Positions 46,925 to 58,001 of a stretch of DNA of 64,000 nucleotides are shown here, one piece after another. This stretch comes from Jaapia argillacea MUCL 33604. Taxonomy: Eukaryota; Basidiomycota; Agaricomycetes; Jaapiales; Jaapiaceae. The DNA lies in NCBI GenBank assembly GCA_000697665.1, contig KL197726.1, positions 1 through 64,000 of the forward strand. Reading direction: 5' to 3'. The position numbers and the translations under genes are program-made. How positions within the stretch are numbered: position 1 is the first letter of the stretch; the number at the start of each line of letters is the position of its first letter. Below the pieces are notes generated by a model. The model saw only the letters and a list, made by a program, of their open reading frames with translations, was not told where the DNA came from and did not search any database.

Positions 46925-47715
46925 ATGCATCGTACCGGAGCCGGAACTCATCTGAAGCAAGCATTCGTGGTTTGTGAGCGGGAGGCGAAAGATTCACAAG
47001 TGCTGAGAGAACTTATGAGATGTACGGAGGTTTTTGACACCAAAACCGTCAGCTATTCTCGAGGTATATAATCCAAAAATAGGCCAATAAATTTCTTCCT
47101 CCATAGCAACCCCCGGCCTGGCGTTATGGAGAGACTCTCGTGTTCCAACTGTAACCTGAGGCCTGAGGGTAGTGGTGAGAACTCCGCTGGGCCACTTGCT
47201 CAGTGCCGTAGCACTCGGCTGACGAGGAGTTTGCTGAATACCACTGTGACTGGATTGCCTTATCTAGGCAGGGATTTTAGGAGATAATCAGCACCAAGGA
47301 CACAAGCCCAGAGCTCAAAGCCATGGCGAATTAACAACATGATGAAGCTGAAGCGAACCTGTTGGTGTGAAGTTTGAAAGCGCTCATCTCAGGGCAATCG
47401 GGCTCGTAGCCTGCGAGGTTCAAAGGGCTTGCTTGGTGGAGAGTCTCTGTTCAAGTTTGTGATCAATATGCGTTGTTCATCCTCCCTCTGAGTCCCAGTG
47501 ACTACCTAAATCTACACTCGAAGTGGAACTTCATTCTCGCCACCATACTGATTTTATTGGGCCGTTCGTTGTACGACCTCTCTATGTTATTGTCGACAAG
47601 GCAAGGCCCTTACGCTTTCACTATTAGGCTGGTCGCACCAATCAATTCGCGCCACTCTAAAATCAACTCGTCCGCCCCGTCTGTATACACCGTTCCCCAA
47701 TCACCGCACCCACAT
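46925..47715. other. Intergenic within the secreted-protein array
   Basis: No gene. ATCCAAAAATAGG at about 47070-47082 recurs about 300 bases upstream of each array gene (also about 48450 and 50447), marking the duplicated upstream part. Confidence 0.5.
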
Positions 47716-48161
47716 CTACTGAGTTGTACCTGAGGGGGCGCTACATCCATTTGCTCCTTGAAAAATCGCTTCATCGCACTTGTTTTCGCGGACTGCGTCT
47801 CCGACACAGAAGTTCGATGGTCCAGAAACCAAAAAACCTGTCTACAAGTCCACGGAAAGTGCGTCAGTATCCCAAGGATTTCTGAAGACGTAACGCTGAC
47901 CTCTCCGCTGTACGTGCAATCGTTGTATGTTCCTGGATCTGCGGCGGACGGGTAGAAGCAGCTGAGAGTTTGGGCGGTAGAGGAGCAAGTCCAATGATCC
48001 AAAGTCTCCCAAGGTCCCGGATAGTCTTTCGTGGTTGGTGTGTTGACGTCCTCGAGGTCTTGGGTAGGGCATAGGAGACAATATGGTCCTTGAGCGTCGA
48101 CTCGAGTGCAGAGTACAAGAAGCACGGAAGCGATGAGAGATAGATAGAGGTTACGCGACAT
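47716..48161 (-). CDS. Small secreted cysteine-rich protein, array copy B (128 aa)
   Basis: Seen: exons 47901-48161 and 47716-47841, with a GTCAGC...CTTGTAG intron. Signal peptide MSRNLYLSLIASVLLVLC, then YCLLCPTQDLED, DHWTC, LSCFYPSAADPGTY and NDCTYSGE. Exon 2 has TGFLVSGPSNFCVGDA, NKCDEAI and NGCSAPSGTTQ. Reading exon 1 straight through into the intron gives a longer but wrong frame with no Cys pattern; the spliced form restores the family C-terminus. Eight Cys as in copies A and C. Confidence 0.78.
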
Positions 48162-48286
48162 CTCCTGGCGTTTAATTAGAGAATTCGCCAAGGGGTTCTC
48201 GGCGGCGAGGGCTCAGCTGAACTCACCTGTTTCGATATTTGGGTAGTATTCCTTTGGCCTACCTGGATCAAAGGAAAATGTGAAAG

Positions 48287-48315
48287 ATTTTATAGTGAGA
48301 GCGAGGGATTCGAAG
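48287..48315 (-). promoter_or_regulatory. Core promoter of array copy B
   Basis: TATAAAA on the minus strand at 48293-48287, and the word AGCGAGGGATTCGAAG on the + strand at 48300-48315. Confidence 0.6.
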
Positions 48316-49699
48316 GGCTTATCCAGAGCCGAAACTCGTGTACGGTGATTTTTTAGTGAGAGCGAAATATTCGCAAGCTCTGAGAGAGCGGATGAGATGG
48401 AAGAAAGAGGTTTCTGTCGCGAAAACCGCAAGTCATACACGGCTCATAACATCCAAAAATAGGTCCACCGACAGGGCAACCCCTGTCTGCCGCTATGGAG
48501 CGGTTGAAGAGATCCTTAGCTTCTGAACGTAGCCTTATGGTTCGTGGTGAGAGTCTGCTGGGTCATTTAGTCAGTGCGGTAAGAGCCGGCTGACGAGGGG
48601 ATTTCATGAACACACTACTTAAGCCACGGTCCCGAGAGAAACTGTGCCTAATCTTTGAGACGAGACAGCATCGACATTTGATGAGGTTCCCACATGCACG
48701 GAATGACGGCAAGGGGGTTCAACCCTGGGTTCATCCATTACAAAACATAGTGCCTTTGCAGCCTGACCTCGATCATATCGTGACGAAGGGTTTCATTGGC
48801 GAGACTTCTAGCCACCACTGTATTTCTGAGCGGATGTCCAGGGTTTGAGATGGGGGGTTGTTCCGAGTCCCTTGAACCCAACGGCATTACGGGGTATCTG
48901 CTAAACGGTCAAAGTTGGAAGTAATAACTGATGAATTAAAGGGACTCACGCATTCATCGCATGGGATCACCTACAGTGATTTCCTTTCGAAATATATTTG
49001 CATCCTTCCTTGTAGAATTCTCTGAGGTCAGCGACAATCCGACGACTTGCGAGGCTGTGTCTTTCTGAGTCGGGATTTGGGCGAGTAACCTCCAAGCTCA
49101 GACTGGGAGGGATGAAAAGGTGAGCTGGATGGCTTGGAACTGATTAGTATGCGAGGGAAGTTTCTTAAGCTATGTAGGAAGTGAACTGAGGGAGTGGGGG
49201 GTAGGTTGCCGGCATGATTTGCTGACCACCATCGAATTACGGTCATAACCGGAATCTTCAATCAGCTGGGCGTCCATGAAAACGCCATTACCACCTAACT
49301 TACGGGATACAGAGCCTGCCTTGTCCATCAATCGCGGGTCTGCGACTATGGGATACAGGAGAAGAGCACTTAAGCGGATGTGTTGTTCGAAGCGGTATCA
49401 TCAAGGATATTGAGGTTTTTTCGTTTGGCGGATAACAAGGTTTGTTCAACCTCTAGACGACAAGGTGGACCCAAGGGTTTGAAGGATGATCTCAATGGGT
49501 CTCAACCAACTTGAAGGAGTCCCGAGTTCTCGCGTCACGTGTACTCCCTCTGCGTCTCTCAACATCACCTCACCACTTGACAGTCACCCCGAACGCAAGT
49601 CTTCAGTGAATACTTTGACTATAAGTAGGTCACATTGATACGAGCCGATTCGTGTGTGGTAAACCTATCGGCCGGGGAAACCCAGACATTTTCCGTTCC
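48316..49699. other. Intergenic, no gene seen
   Basis: Apart from the duplicated upstream part of copy B (to about 48560), nothing coding is seen. Short frames near 48606-48848 and 49028-49261 lack family features. Confidence 0.5.
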
Positions 49700-50142
49700 T
49701 CACTGAGTTGTACCAGAAGGAGCGCTACATCCATTCGCCCCTTGGTAAATTGCTTCGTCGCACTCGCTTTCGCGAGTTGCGCTTCCAACACAGACGTTCA
49801 AGGGGTTAGAAACGAAAAAGCCGGTCTACAAGTTCATGCAGTGTGTGTGAGCATCCCAAGTATTTTTGGCGAGGGAACACTGACCTCGGCGCTGTAGGTG
49901 CACTCGTTGTATGTTCCAGGATCTGTGGAGGACGGGTAGAAGCAGCTGAGTGTTTGGGCAGCCGAGTCGCAAGTCCAGTGATCCAAGACCTCATATGTGA
50001 CAGGTTTGTTTTTCTTGACTGGTGTGGTTGGATCAAGGTCATTGACGGGGCACAGGAGGCAATATGGCTGCGCGTCGACTCGAGCGCAGAACAGAAGAAG
50101 CACGGCGGCGATGAGAGCGAAATAGAAGTTTGAATGAGCCAT
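49700..50142 (-). CDS. Small secreted cysteine-rich protein, array copy C (127 aa)
   Basis: Seen: exons 49885-50142 and 49700-49825. Signal peptide MAHSNFYFALIAAVLLLFC, then YCLLCPVNDLDPTTPV, DHWTC, LSCFYPSSTDPGTY and NECTYSAE. Exon 2 has TGFFVSNPLNVCVGSA, SECDEAI and NGCSAPSGTTQ. Eight Cys at family positions. The closest relative is copy B. Intact frame; ATG at 50142. Confidence 0.78.
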
Positions 50143-50256
50143 GGCCTAGACAACTCGTTGAAGGTTTTTCGGATGCGAGGTCTGAGCGAACTTGCCTGTT
50201 ACGATACCTCGGTACGATATTCACCTTTGGCTTAGGTCTGACCAGAACATGCGAAA

Positions 50257-50293
50257 TTTTATAGGGGCCATACTGACAGCGAGGGATTCGAAG
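50257..50293 (-). promoter_or_regulatory. Core promoter of array copy C
   Basis: TATAAAA on the minus strand at 50263-50257, and AGCGAGGGATTCGAAG on the + strand at 50278-50293. Confidence 0.6.
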
Positions 50294-51236
50294 TCACCTC
50301 ATAACAGACCCGGAATTTGTTTGAAGCAAGCATTTGTGGTTTGGCACCTCCTTGTGGGTGAGAGGGAAACATTCGCGGGGGCTGGGAGAATGGAGGAGAT
50401 GGAACCGGGTTCTGAGGCCGAAACCATAAGTTATTATTGCCAGCATCCAAAAATAGGCCCCTCCTTATGATATGATGAAGAGACTAGAGAAATCCCTTTA
50501 AGCTCCCACCGTGACCTTTCGATAAGTGCGAGATGAGATCCTGGTACATCATCCAGTCAGCAGTAGAGTCACCGGCTGAAGGCGCTCGGCGAGGACATGG
50601 GTCGCACATATTCCGTCTGCCGCGACAAGACAACAATGTTGCCCATGTCGCTTCTCGCGGAATTCGGTGAACGAAGGTGCACAACACCAGATCGAGCTTC
50701 TCGCAAATCGATTTGGGCCAGTGGTTATTGGTGTGACTGGGGTCAAACGCCCGTCGACGGAATCAGTCTCGAATGTCAAGGAGGGGTGATTAACATTGGC
50801 CATGGCTACACTGGCTAATCTAGAGCGGAAAGAATCTGTTGGAAGTGTGAGAGTAATGCACACGAAGTACGTACGATTCGGTAAAGTCTTTTCGCATAGA
50901 TAACAACTAGGGCGGCCAACGCAATTCAATTCGAGTTCACCACGAAAGCTGGAAAACAAGTTGAGGGTATTCCATGCGAGAATTGGCCTGAAATCCCCGA
51001 ACTGCTGACTCTTTGATCGTCTCGCGATGACAATAATTACGGGATTCGAGGAGCCACGGGGCGACGAATGACACGAGTTTGTTCCAAGATAGAGCTGGCT
51101 CCAACAAAAAAAGATTTTAATGATGAAGCTGATGAACACGCACGAGAGGATGAATGAGGAAGAACACTCACGTCAATGGGAAACAATCATGACCTGTGAA
51201 CCCTCCCACTCGGCCGGCAACGTCTCACATGCTTGT
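50294..51236. other. Intergenic; unassigned minus-strand frame at about 50549-50806
   Basis: A frame from the ATG at about 50806 (MANVNHPSLTFETDSVDG) runs open to 50549 but has no family match, no clear splice sites and no membrane or signal segments. It may be a small gene or chance. Confidence 0.3.
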
Positions 51237-52151
51237 CTAACTCGTACTAAGCGTTGCCCAAACGTGACAACTCAGGTCCACAATGACTCCCATACTCCAA
51301 ATGAATACCGAAAACTTGATAGCTTCCACGTTTTCTGTTATCCCATGCCAGTAGGGGGCAGTCAGGCGTATCTCGTCTCCAGACCTTATAACCTGGCCCC
51401 AGATAGTGTCGACGGAAAAGGCGATGATGAACAGGCCCAATCCGGCCCAAATGAAGCTCAAGTCAAAGAGCAAGACGAGAGTAAAGATTGCAGAGACGAG
51501 AATCAGAGAAACAACGACACCAATGAGGGTGTATGAAAGGAGGACGACGCCACCTTCAGAACTAGACTGAGGACGAAGCGGAGTAGAAATGATGGAGCGT
51601 GCGTACGGAGGACTAGTGTGATAACGAGGACGATTGTGATGAATGGAAGGGGCTCGTGCGAGGGAGAATTTACGATATGTTGCCAGTCCGGATCCAGAAA
51701 CCATCTTGATGACGGCGTCGATGACCCCTCGGGTTCAATCCAGGAGAGATAATACAGCCTGGCCAGAACAATCAGCGATGAGTGGGCGCTGCGATGAGAG
51801 AAATCGATTCGGATGTACTCACACCAGGCTACCCACAAGAAGAGCAAAATCTAAGAAGAACTGCGCTTGGGAGGTGTGGTGCTCTGGATACCGAGCGAAT
51901 ATGATTTTGGAAATACCGAATGTAATCAAGATGGCGAAGGAGGCGATGCGATACGAGGTGAGTATTGGACGCGAGGCTTCTTCGTCCATCACATCAAGGT
52001 TGGAGTCATTCGACGACGACGAAGAGAATGATAGAGAGTTTGCCAAACTCATGGGTTCGCTGACCCAGGAGACAAAGTCTGGTTCATTCGGATATGAACG
52101 ATGAAGGCGATTGTATGACCTGTAACCCGAGTTTCCATCAGTAGCGAGCAT
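51237..52151 (-). CDS. Multi-pass membrane protein of unknown function (about 4-5 TM helices)
   Basis: Seen: start MLATDGNSGYRSYNRLHRSY (ATG at 52151), a Ser-rich cytosolic-type N-terminus, then hydrophobic segments IASFAILITFGISKIIF, FFLDFALLVGSLV, LLSYTLIGVVVSLILVSAIF, LGLFIIAFSVDTIWG and FSVFIWSMGVIVDLSC, ending WATLSTS. An intron with donor GTGAGT lies at about 51823, and its acceptor near 51760-51720 is uncertain. I do not recognise the family. Further 5' exons are possible, because frames at 52461-52620 (CDTAELTGTIIISSSCN...) look weakly coding. Confidence 0.55.
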
Positions 52152-52794
52152 GGAATTGGTTGGCGGGAAGCAAAAGACAAGCGGCAGTGGGATCGATGCT
52201 GTTTAGGAGACCGTCGGATGGAAATCTAAGGCCAGGCAAAGGCGATGCCGCCTCACTGAGGCTGGCAGGCATGAAGGCCCACAAGTACCAGGTTTGGCAG
52301 ATCGCCCATTCAAGCGTGGCGCTCAACCTCGTGGCACCAGGCTGGACGGGCGCTGAGACTAACCTACTCCAGAGTGAAGGTGGCGCTGTATGTTCACTCA
52401 GATCGTGCTTCAAACTATTGGATGCCAAATGGTATTCTCTCGAGAAGGACGTCAATTTATCTAGTAGCGATTGGTGAGCTGCTGAATCATTAGTCCCAGG
52501 CAGCGGAACGCACCGTCTGCCTTGTAGCAGTTCGAGTCTGCGAAGATAGAGATATGAGACTCGGAAGGATTGCAGCTTGAACTTATAATTATGGTTCCAG
52601 TGAGTTCGGCTGTGTCGCACATGTCCGGTGGCCGCCCGTCAGCGTATTTATTCGTGCAGTGTGTTCGTCCAACAGACCATACGTGAGCCCGAAAAAGTAC
52701 CACATATTACCGTCTTGCAATAATGTAGAGGATCCTCGGTACAACAAGTGGATGCTCCATGGAGGGGATAAGCACGCCAACACCTGAACTGTGA
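52152..52794. other. Intergenic with weak coding signal on the minus strand
   Basis: On the minus strand about 52461-52640 a frame with DMCDTAELTGTIIISSSC and ADSNCYKADGAFRCLG is Cys-bearing and reads like a secreted or lumenal exon. It lacks an ATG, a clear splice context and a family match. Confidence 0.25.
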
Positions 52795-52982
52795 TGCTCA
52801 GTAAAAACGAAAGTCAAAGGACAGTCGAAAAAGAGGTCATATAGTCAATAAAAGTCAAGATTTTTTGATGGATTGATACCCGAACTGTTTCGTTGACTAA
52901 ATAGTCAAAGAAAGTCGAAATACAGTCCGTCGGGCGGCAGCCTAAAAAGCCAAAAAGAAAACACCGAAAGAAACACCGAGCG

Positions 52983-53064
52983 GGAATCGAACCGAAAGCC
53001 TAAAGAAAGAAACACAAACAACAGAAACACAGCAAGCGAAACAGCGGCCATAACCACTAGGCAA
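52983..53064 (-). ncRNA. tRNA-like Pol III promoter pair, left arm
   Basis: On the minus strand: TTGCCTAGTGG (A-box-like, 53064-53054) and GGTTCGATTCC (exact B-box, 52993-52983). Between them is U-rich sequence that does not fold as a tRNA by eye. Inference: a SINE-like internal promoter rather than a true tRNA. Confidence 0.45.
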
Positions 53065-53304
53065 CAAAGCCATATAGATCTGATGCAATGGCGGCTAATT
53101 GAGGGTGTTAGCTTGCCACCCAGCTGCCACATCACCCCATCACCACCCCCCGAGCCTGACAAAACCCCCGCTGAGGAACAATGTTCCGACAAGTAAGAAT
53201 CTCCAATACTATGGATGGGATGTGAGCTGGGGGGTGGTGTGGCAGCCGGGCAGCGAGCTAATACCCTCAATTAGCCGCCATTGCGTCAGATCTATATGGC
53301 TTTG

Positions 53305-53386
53305 TTGCGTAGTGGTTATTACCGCTGTTTCTCTTGCTGTGTTTCTGTTATTTGTGTTTCTTTCTCTAGGCTTTCGGTTCGATTCC
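53305..53386 (+). ncRNA. tRNA-like Pol III promoter pair, right arm
   Basis: TTGCGTAGTGG (A-box-like, 53305-53315) and GGTTCGATTCC (B-box, 53376-53386). This is the mirror of the left-arm copy with a few changes. No proper anticodon arm or acceptor stem could be drawn. Confidence 0.45.
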
Positions 53387-53772
53387 CGCTCGGTGTTTCT
53401 TTTGGTGTTTTTTTTTTTGGCTTTTTGGGCTGCCGCCCGACGGACTGTATTTCGACTTTCTTTGACTATTTAGTCAACGAAACCGTTCGGGTATCAATCC
53501 ATCAAAAAATCTTGACTTTTATTGACTATATGACCTCTTTTTCGACTGTCCTTTGACTTTCGTTTTTACTGAGCATGTGATGGGCGTCTAAACAAGACGG
53601 CAAATGCCCAGGGCGCTTCCTTCACTTTACACTACTGCGTTACGGAGGGTCGACCCAGGCTTTGGTGCTCCCCGCAGTCATCTGCACACGGCGGGCAGTG
53701 GTAACCGACGCGTAGCGACGTGCAACAAATATATAAGTATTCTCCAGTTCTCCTTATCTACTCCTGAACCCC

Positions 53773-55392
53773 ATGGATACCGACGACAACATGGACCATT
53801 CCCAAGATCCCCTCGAGGCCATTGAACGAGGTGCCAATCCGAAGGATGACCAAGTTGATCCTCAAGCAGAACGCAGTTCGCGCTGTCCTTGCCGCCGCAA
53901 GGGAACCAGCGCCTGCCAGAAACGCCGGCGCTTCGTTGTCTTCACCTTCCTGTCTCTCTTAGCGATCATATGCTTCACCCATCTCCCGTCTCGTATCATC
54001 AGTAAGCTCTCTAGACTCCCCGACAAGTTGAATCGCCTCTACGTGAATTTGGTTTCTCTCTTATTTGGGGTTCGTCACTCACTTGCGCCCATCTCCAGCT
54101 TGGAATTGGAGGCGATTGGGAGGAATCTACACCTGGTTGCGTTACATCCGATCCGTGGAGCTTCAATGTGACTCAGGGCAGTGGTGCCTCGACCAGTTGG
54201 TTCGGCTCGGCCACTTACGATCTGCCCTCGTCCGCCGACAACCTCTTCGTTCTAGCAAGAGGTCCGAAGATGTCAGGAAATGTCGATATCGTCACATCAG
54301 AGTCTGACTCGGATGATTTTCGAGTCGAGGTTCGGGCACTCCACGATCGTCAGGCTCTGACCAACGTCAAGATTTGTACTCTGGAACCATATGAGAGCCG
54401 GATTGGTGTCGGGATATTTGTACGTTGTTATCCCCTGCGATCGAATCAAATGTTCATAAATGTCTTTCCGCCTTTCTAGACTCCACCTCACTGGAGATTT
54501 TGGGGTGGACCCAGAAATCCCCTTCGCTTTGAGATCACGGTCCATATTCCCCGCGTAAAGTCTCCACCCCGACTCCAGGCGACATGCAAGCATCTGTCCC
54601 TATACAGTCGGATGTTGTCGCACACCTTTGGAGATCTTTCAGAATCTGTCAAGTTGGGAGGGATCTACGTCATCAGTAACCAGGCCATCTCAGCTGTCGT
54701 GAGTACCCGATGTCGATGCACCTCCAAAACTATATCATTCTCATTTACCTCCAGTCGCTGTTCGCCCGGACGCTGTCAGTGGTTACGTTCAAAGCGCCAA
54801 TCGAAGGGTACTACCAGGCGGAGCAATACTTGAACCTCCAAGCACACGAATCCAACGTAAAGGCTAGCGCGACCCTTTACAATGTTGGAGGAATGCGTCC
54901 ACCGTTCTTCTCCCTGAAAGCTAGAAACGGGTATGAATCCCAGTTGACTCGTTCGAGTCGATCTAATAGATGTCCACTTTTAACAGAGGTATTGATGCCA
55001 ACGTCTCATTGATCGACATGGTCTCGAGCCCCACCCCTTCATTCAGCGGCGTTGTAGAGGTCTCCAACGGCCCTCTCAACCTTGCCTTCCCAAACCAACC
55101 CTTGAATTCCGAGCTCTCATTTAGAGTTGATGGGATGCACGCTCCCGTCAACATCACACTTCATCCCGCATATCAAGGGAAATTCAACCTCGCCACATCC
55201 CACGCGCAACCCCAGGTTGAAGATCGTGGTGTTCAGGATCCAGCTGGTAAAGGGCGCTACAGATCAATTCTCCAGGATTCAGATGGAGTTGGCAGGGTGA
55301 CGGGTCTTGTGTACTGGGATGCGGAGAGGAATGTCGATGGAAGCGTTGTGGAAGTGAAGACTTGCCATGCTCCCGTTCGTTTGTCGCTGTGA
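53773..55392 (+). CDS. Single-pass (type II) membrane protein of an uncharacterised fungal family
   Basis: Seen: start MDTDDNMDHSQDPLEAIERG (ATG at 53773). A basic stretch CQKRRR precedes one membrane helix (FVVFTFLSLLAIICFTHL). A long beta-rich ectodomain with repeated short strands follows (STSWFGSATYDLP, VTFKAPIEGYYQAEQYLNLQ, GIDANVSLIDMVSS, VEVSNGPLNLAF). Introns at about 54045-54100, 54420-54480, 54700-54755 and 54931-54986 keep the frame. It ends HAPVRLSL. Known: the repeated 'T-x-A-P-I-x-G' type pattern occurs in fungal DUF7330-like proteins; the assignment here is from memory. No enzyme motif seen. Intact. Confidence 0.72.
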
Positions 55393-56196
55393 AGGATCTT
55401 ACATCCTGTCGTGCGCCTTCTGTAACATTCATATTGTACAAAGTATGTGTTCCTCTGCCCGAATTCCCCGTCCTATCGGCTGTGTCAGATTCCTCAAGCA
55501 AGGCCTACTTCCGTACTAATCGTGTCTATCAACTGAATAGATTCTTCGCCAAGCCTTCCCAAGTCGTCGGTGGCGTGGATGGGCGCTTAACCCTAACCTA
55601 CTCCGCTTCCATCTCCGCCACAGCCAGTGCCTCCAAGAGTCGAACCTGTCGGCCTTTGAAAGTTGACTCATGCGTGGCGGGACATCATAGCTCGACTCAA
55701 GACCCTGCGACCGGTGCCAGGACCAGGAAAAAATGCTCCCATTGTTCAGCCATACCAGAGTACAAGTGTGTACAGCCCTTTTCATTTACGCTGCAAATGT
55801 TCAAACACCCTCTGACGTCATTCCATCCAACTGGAGTCCTCTCCTAATCAACAACACTCGCAGATCTTGTCAGTGTTCGCAAATTCTCAACCGTTCATCT
55901 TCTCCTTCAACCACAGTGTAGGTTAGTGAAGGTCTGGTCGTTCATCAAATTACATCACGACCCTTCTATCCAAAGTTTGCGATGGAAGGGCCCTATTGGT
56001 CAAACCTTTTAAACTCAGTTGCACTGACGTCGATCACGCGCCTCAAGCTGTGTCTCCACTGAGAGTGCTCGGTGCTCAATGTATTTATCGGAAGGACCTT
56101 TGCAATTGAAGGCGCTGTCGTATATCCCATGCCTATATCTCTACTGCTTCCACGGATCTTTTTCCTTATCTCCTTCATCTCCCCCATTCCCATACA
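55393..56196. other. Intergenic, no gene seen
   Basis: About 800 bases between two + strand genes. The + frame at 55362-55847 is Ser/Thr-rich but lacks a start context and a family match. The last part should hold the promoter of the FNCWWF-family copy 2. Confidence 0.5.
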
Positions 56197-58001
56197 ATGG
56201 TTCCACGCATCCCCCCGCATGTGAGTATTGGTTCATTCTCTTGCTTCAATCCTGTTGATCTCCCTTCCATTCACCCCACAGCGAGAAACAAGATTTGCTC
56301 CCTTCAGATTCGCCGATCTTCCTTCGGTTCAGCAATACCTGAAGCCGCAATACTCTGACTCGATCCAAGTTGATGCTTTCGTTCGATGGGCACACTCTAT
56401 CGAAGCAAGTTCCGATCATGTCGACAAGTTTTTCCTTCGCGAAATGAAGTGGGCGAGTACCCCAAGCAGTCGGAAAGCCATAGGTGGCCTCATGCCATGT
56501 CACGAATACCTCCTCCTAACATTTGAAAGGGAGATGCACACGGTTACGTTTCGTGTCGAACGTGATACGAATTCGTGGAGAACCATCTTCGGACTCCAGC
56601 GTTCCTCCATCCGCAAGGACCTGATCAAGATATGGGATGAAGATGAAGCACGAACGAGCGACGACACTAACGTCGCTACCCTCGAGCTCAAAGGCTGTTC
56701 GCTCATCTCTATTCGCCGTTTCGCCAAACTCCTCCGCATTACCACCGCGTTCTCCCGATACTATAACCTCTGGACGTTCAACTGCTGGTGGTTCGTCGGC
56801 CAGTTGTGGAGTAATCTGGTCCGTGCATTGCCAGAAGGTGTCGTTCAGGAGTTTCGCAAAGCAGACGACGTTGCCAGCCATCTCACTGGTGGGTCAGAAG
56901 CCCTGATATTCGGGAGAATGAAGCAACTCGTCCATCTGGAGTGTGTCAAACGATTTCATGGTACGCCGGCTGTTTCGAAAGCCGCAAAGGAGGTGGAATT
57001 GGTCACGGGCCTGATCGAGGTGAACTTTGGGAGAGGAGTTCGTCGGGCGAAAGATGTAAAGGAAGACCGAAGAAAACTCAAGGAGGAGCTCCGTGATTTG
57101 CATAGTGAGAACGTCTCTTCGGAGGTTCCATTGGAATCCCCGGGTTTGGACTCACCAGGTGTCAACGGGGAACTTCGGGCTATCATCGAGCAGTTGCGAG
57201 GAGAGATTGAAAGTCTCAAGAACGAGATACAGAAGCTGAGAAGGACTGCAAAGACCCAGTGCGTGAAATCAGGATCCGGCAAGTCATATTCTATAGCCCT
57301 GCTTCTCCGATTGACCGAATATTCCAGAAAATCCTACTAGTGTAGTTCCTCCCTCAAGAACAACGGCACGGCTTGGTATCGGATCTTTCAACGCCTCCCC
57401 AGCCCTGGTCTCCGACGGCGGTTTGCTTGCACCTCCGGATAACACCTGCGCGATCTCCCCTCATTCTGCAAGTCATATTCCGTGGCCGGTGGGAAACAGC
57501 TGCCCGCCCTCGCCTACTGGATCACACGAACGCTCTATGGGAAACCCAGCATATCCTTGTGGCTCAGAGCCCACTCCCCCTGTACCACCGTGGCGCAAGC
57601 CTTCATTTGCGCAAGTTGTCAAAACAGGAGCCAAGCCATCTGCTTCGGTAGCGTTACCTCGTATCATCACCACGGGGATCTCGCAAAGCCATAGCGCCCG
57701 CTCCATCGTTGACATCGACCGGAAGGGTGTCAAGCAGCCTGACCTTCCGCTGCTGATTCGTTCAGTTTCTGTCATCACTGTCAGGACATCGAAAACGAGC
57801 CATCCATCGTCGTATGCAGATGCCGCCAAGGCAAGGGTAAATTGTTCGCCTCCGTCTTCCTCAAGTTATCCTACAAGGAGCACCCCGGCCCCAACGCCGA
57901 ATCCTACCAGGAGAGTCCGGACCTCTGGAGAGAGCCCTGGAGTTCCGTTGGTCACCGGGAGAAGACCGACGCCGCTACGGAGGAGGAGCACTACGAACTA
58001 G
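56197..58001 (+). CDS. Unknown basidiomycete family (FNCWWF motif), copy 2, 553 aa
   Basis: Seen: three exons (56197-56220, 56282-57258, 57341-58001) give 553 residues. Exon 1 encodes only MVPRIPPH. Then FRFADLPSVQQYLKPQ, EMKWAS, CHEYLLLTF, TFRVERDTNSW and YYNLWTFNCWWFVGQLWSNL. A coiled coil (IIEQLRGEIESLKNEIQKL) and a Pro/Ser-rich tail follow, with KPSFAQVVKTG and SSYADAAKARV. The tail motifs sit in the same order as in copy 1 at 41604-43417, about 13 kb away on the other strand. No signal peptide. Function unknown; see copy 1. Confidence 0.7.

Larger units (their letters stand above)
52795..53575. mobile_element. Foldback (long inverted repeat) element with Pol III-type boxes in each arm
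   Basis: Seen: the left end TGCTCAGTAAAAACGAAAGT and the right end ACTTTCGTTTTTACTGAGCA are exact complements. The two arms (about 52795-53145 and 53225-53575) stay complementary with scattered mismatches almost to a centre of roughly 60-80 bases. TGTGA stands directly outside both ends (52790-52794 and 53576-53580), a likely 5-bp target duplication. No coding capacity. Each arm contains AT-rich words around AGTCAA and an A-box/B-box pair. Inference: a non-autonomous foldback/MITE-like element, or two copies of a tRNA-related SINE-like sequence joined head to head. Confidence 0.85.

Noticed and set aside
50549-51139. A 196-codon minus-strand frame
   Set aside because: The upstream part lacks an ATG context and reads like translated non-coding sequence; only the part after 50806 is even marginal.
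53291-53400. A genuine tRNA gene in the right arm of the foldback element
   Set aside because: The A- and B-boxes are present, but no acceptor stem, D-arm pairing or anticodon arm could be drawn, and the same sequence occurs mirrored in the left arm.
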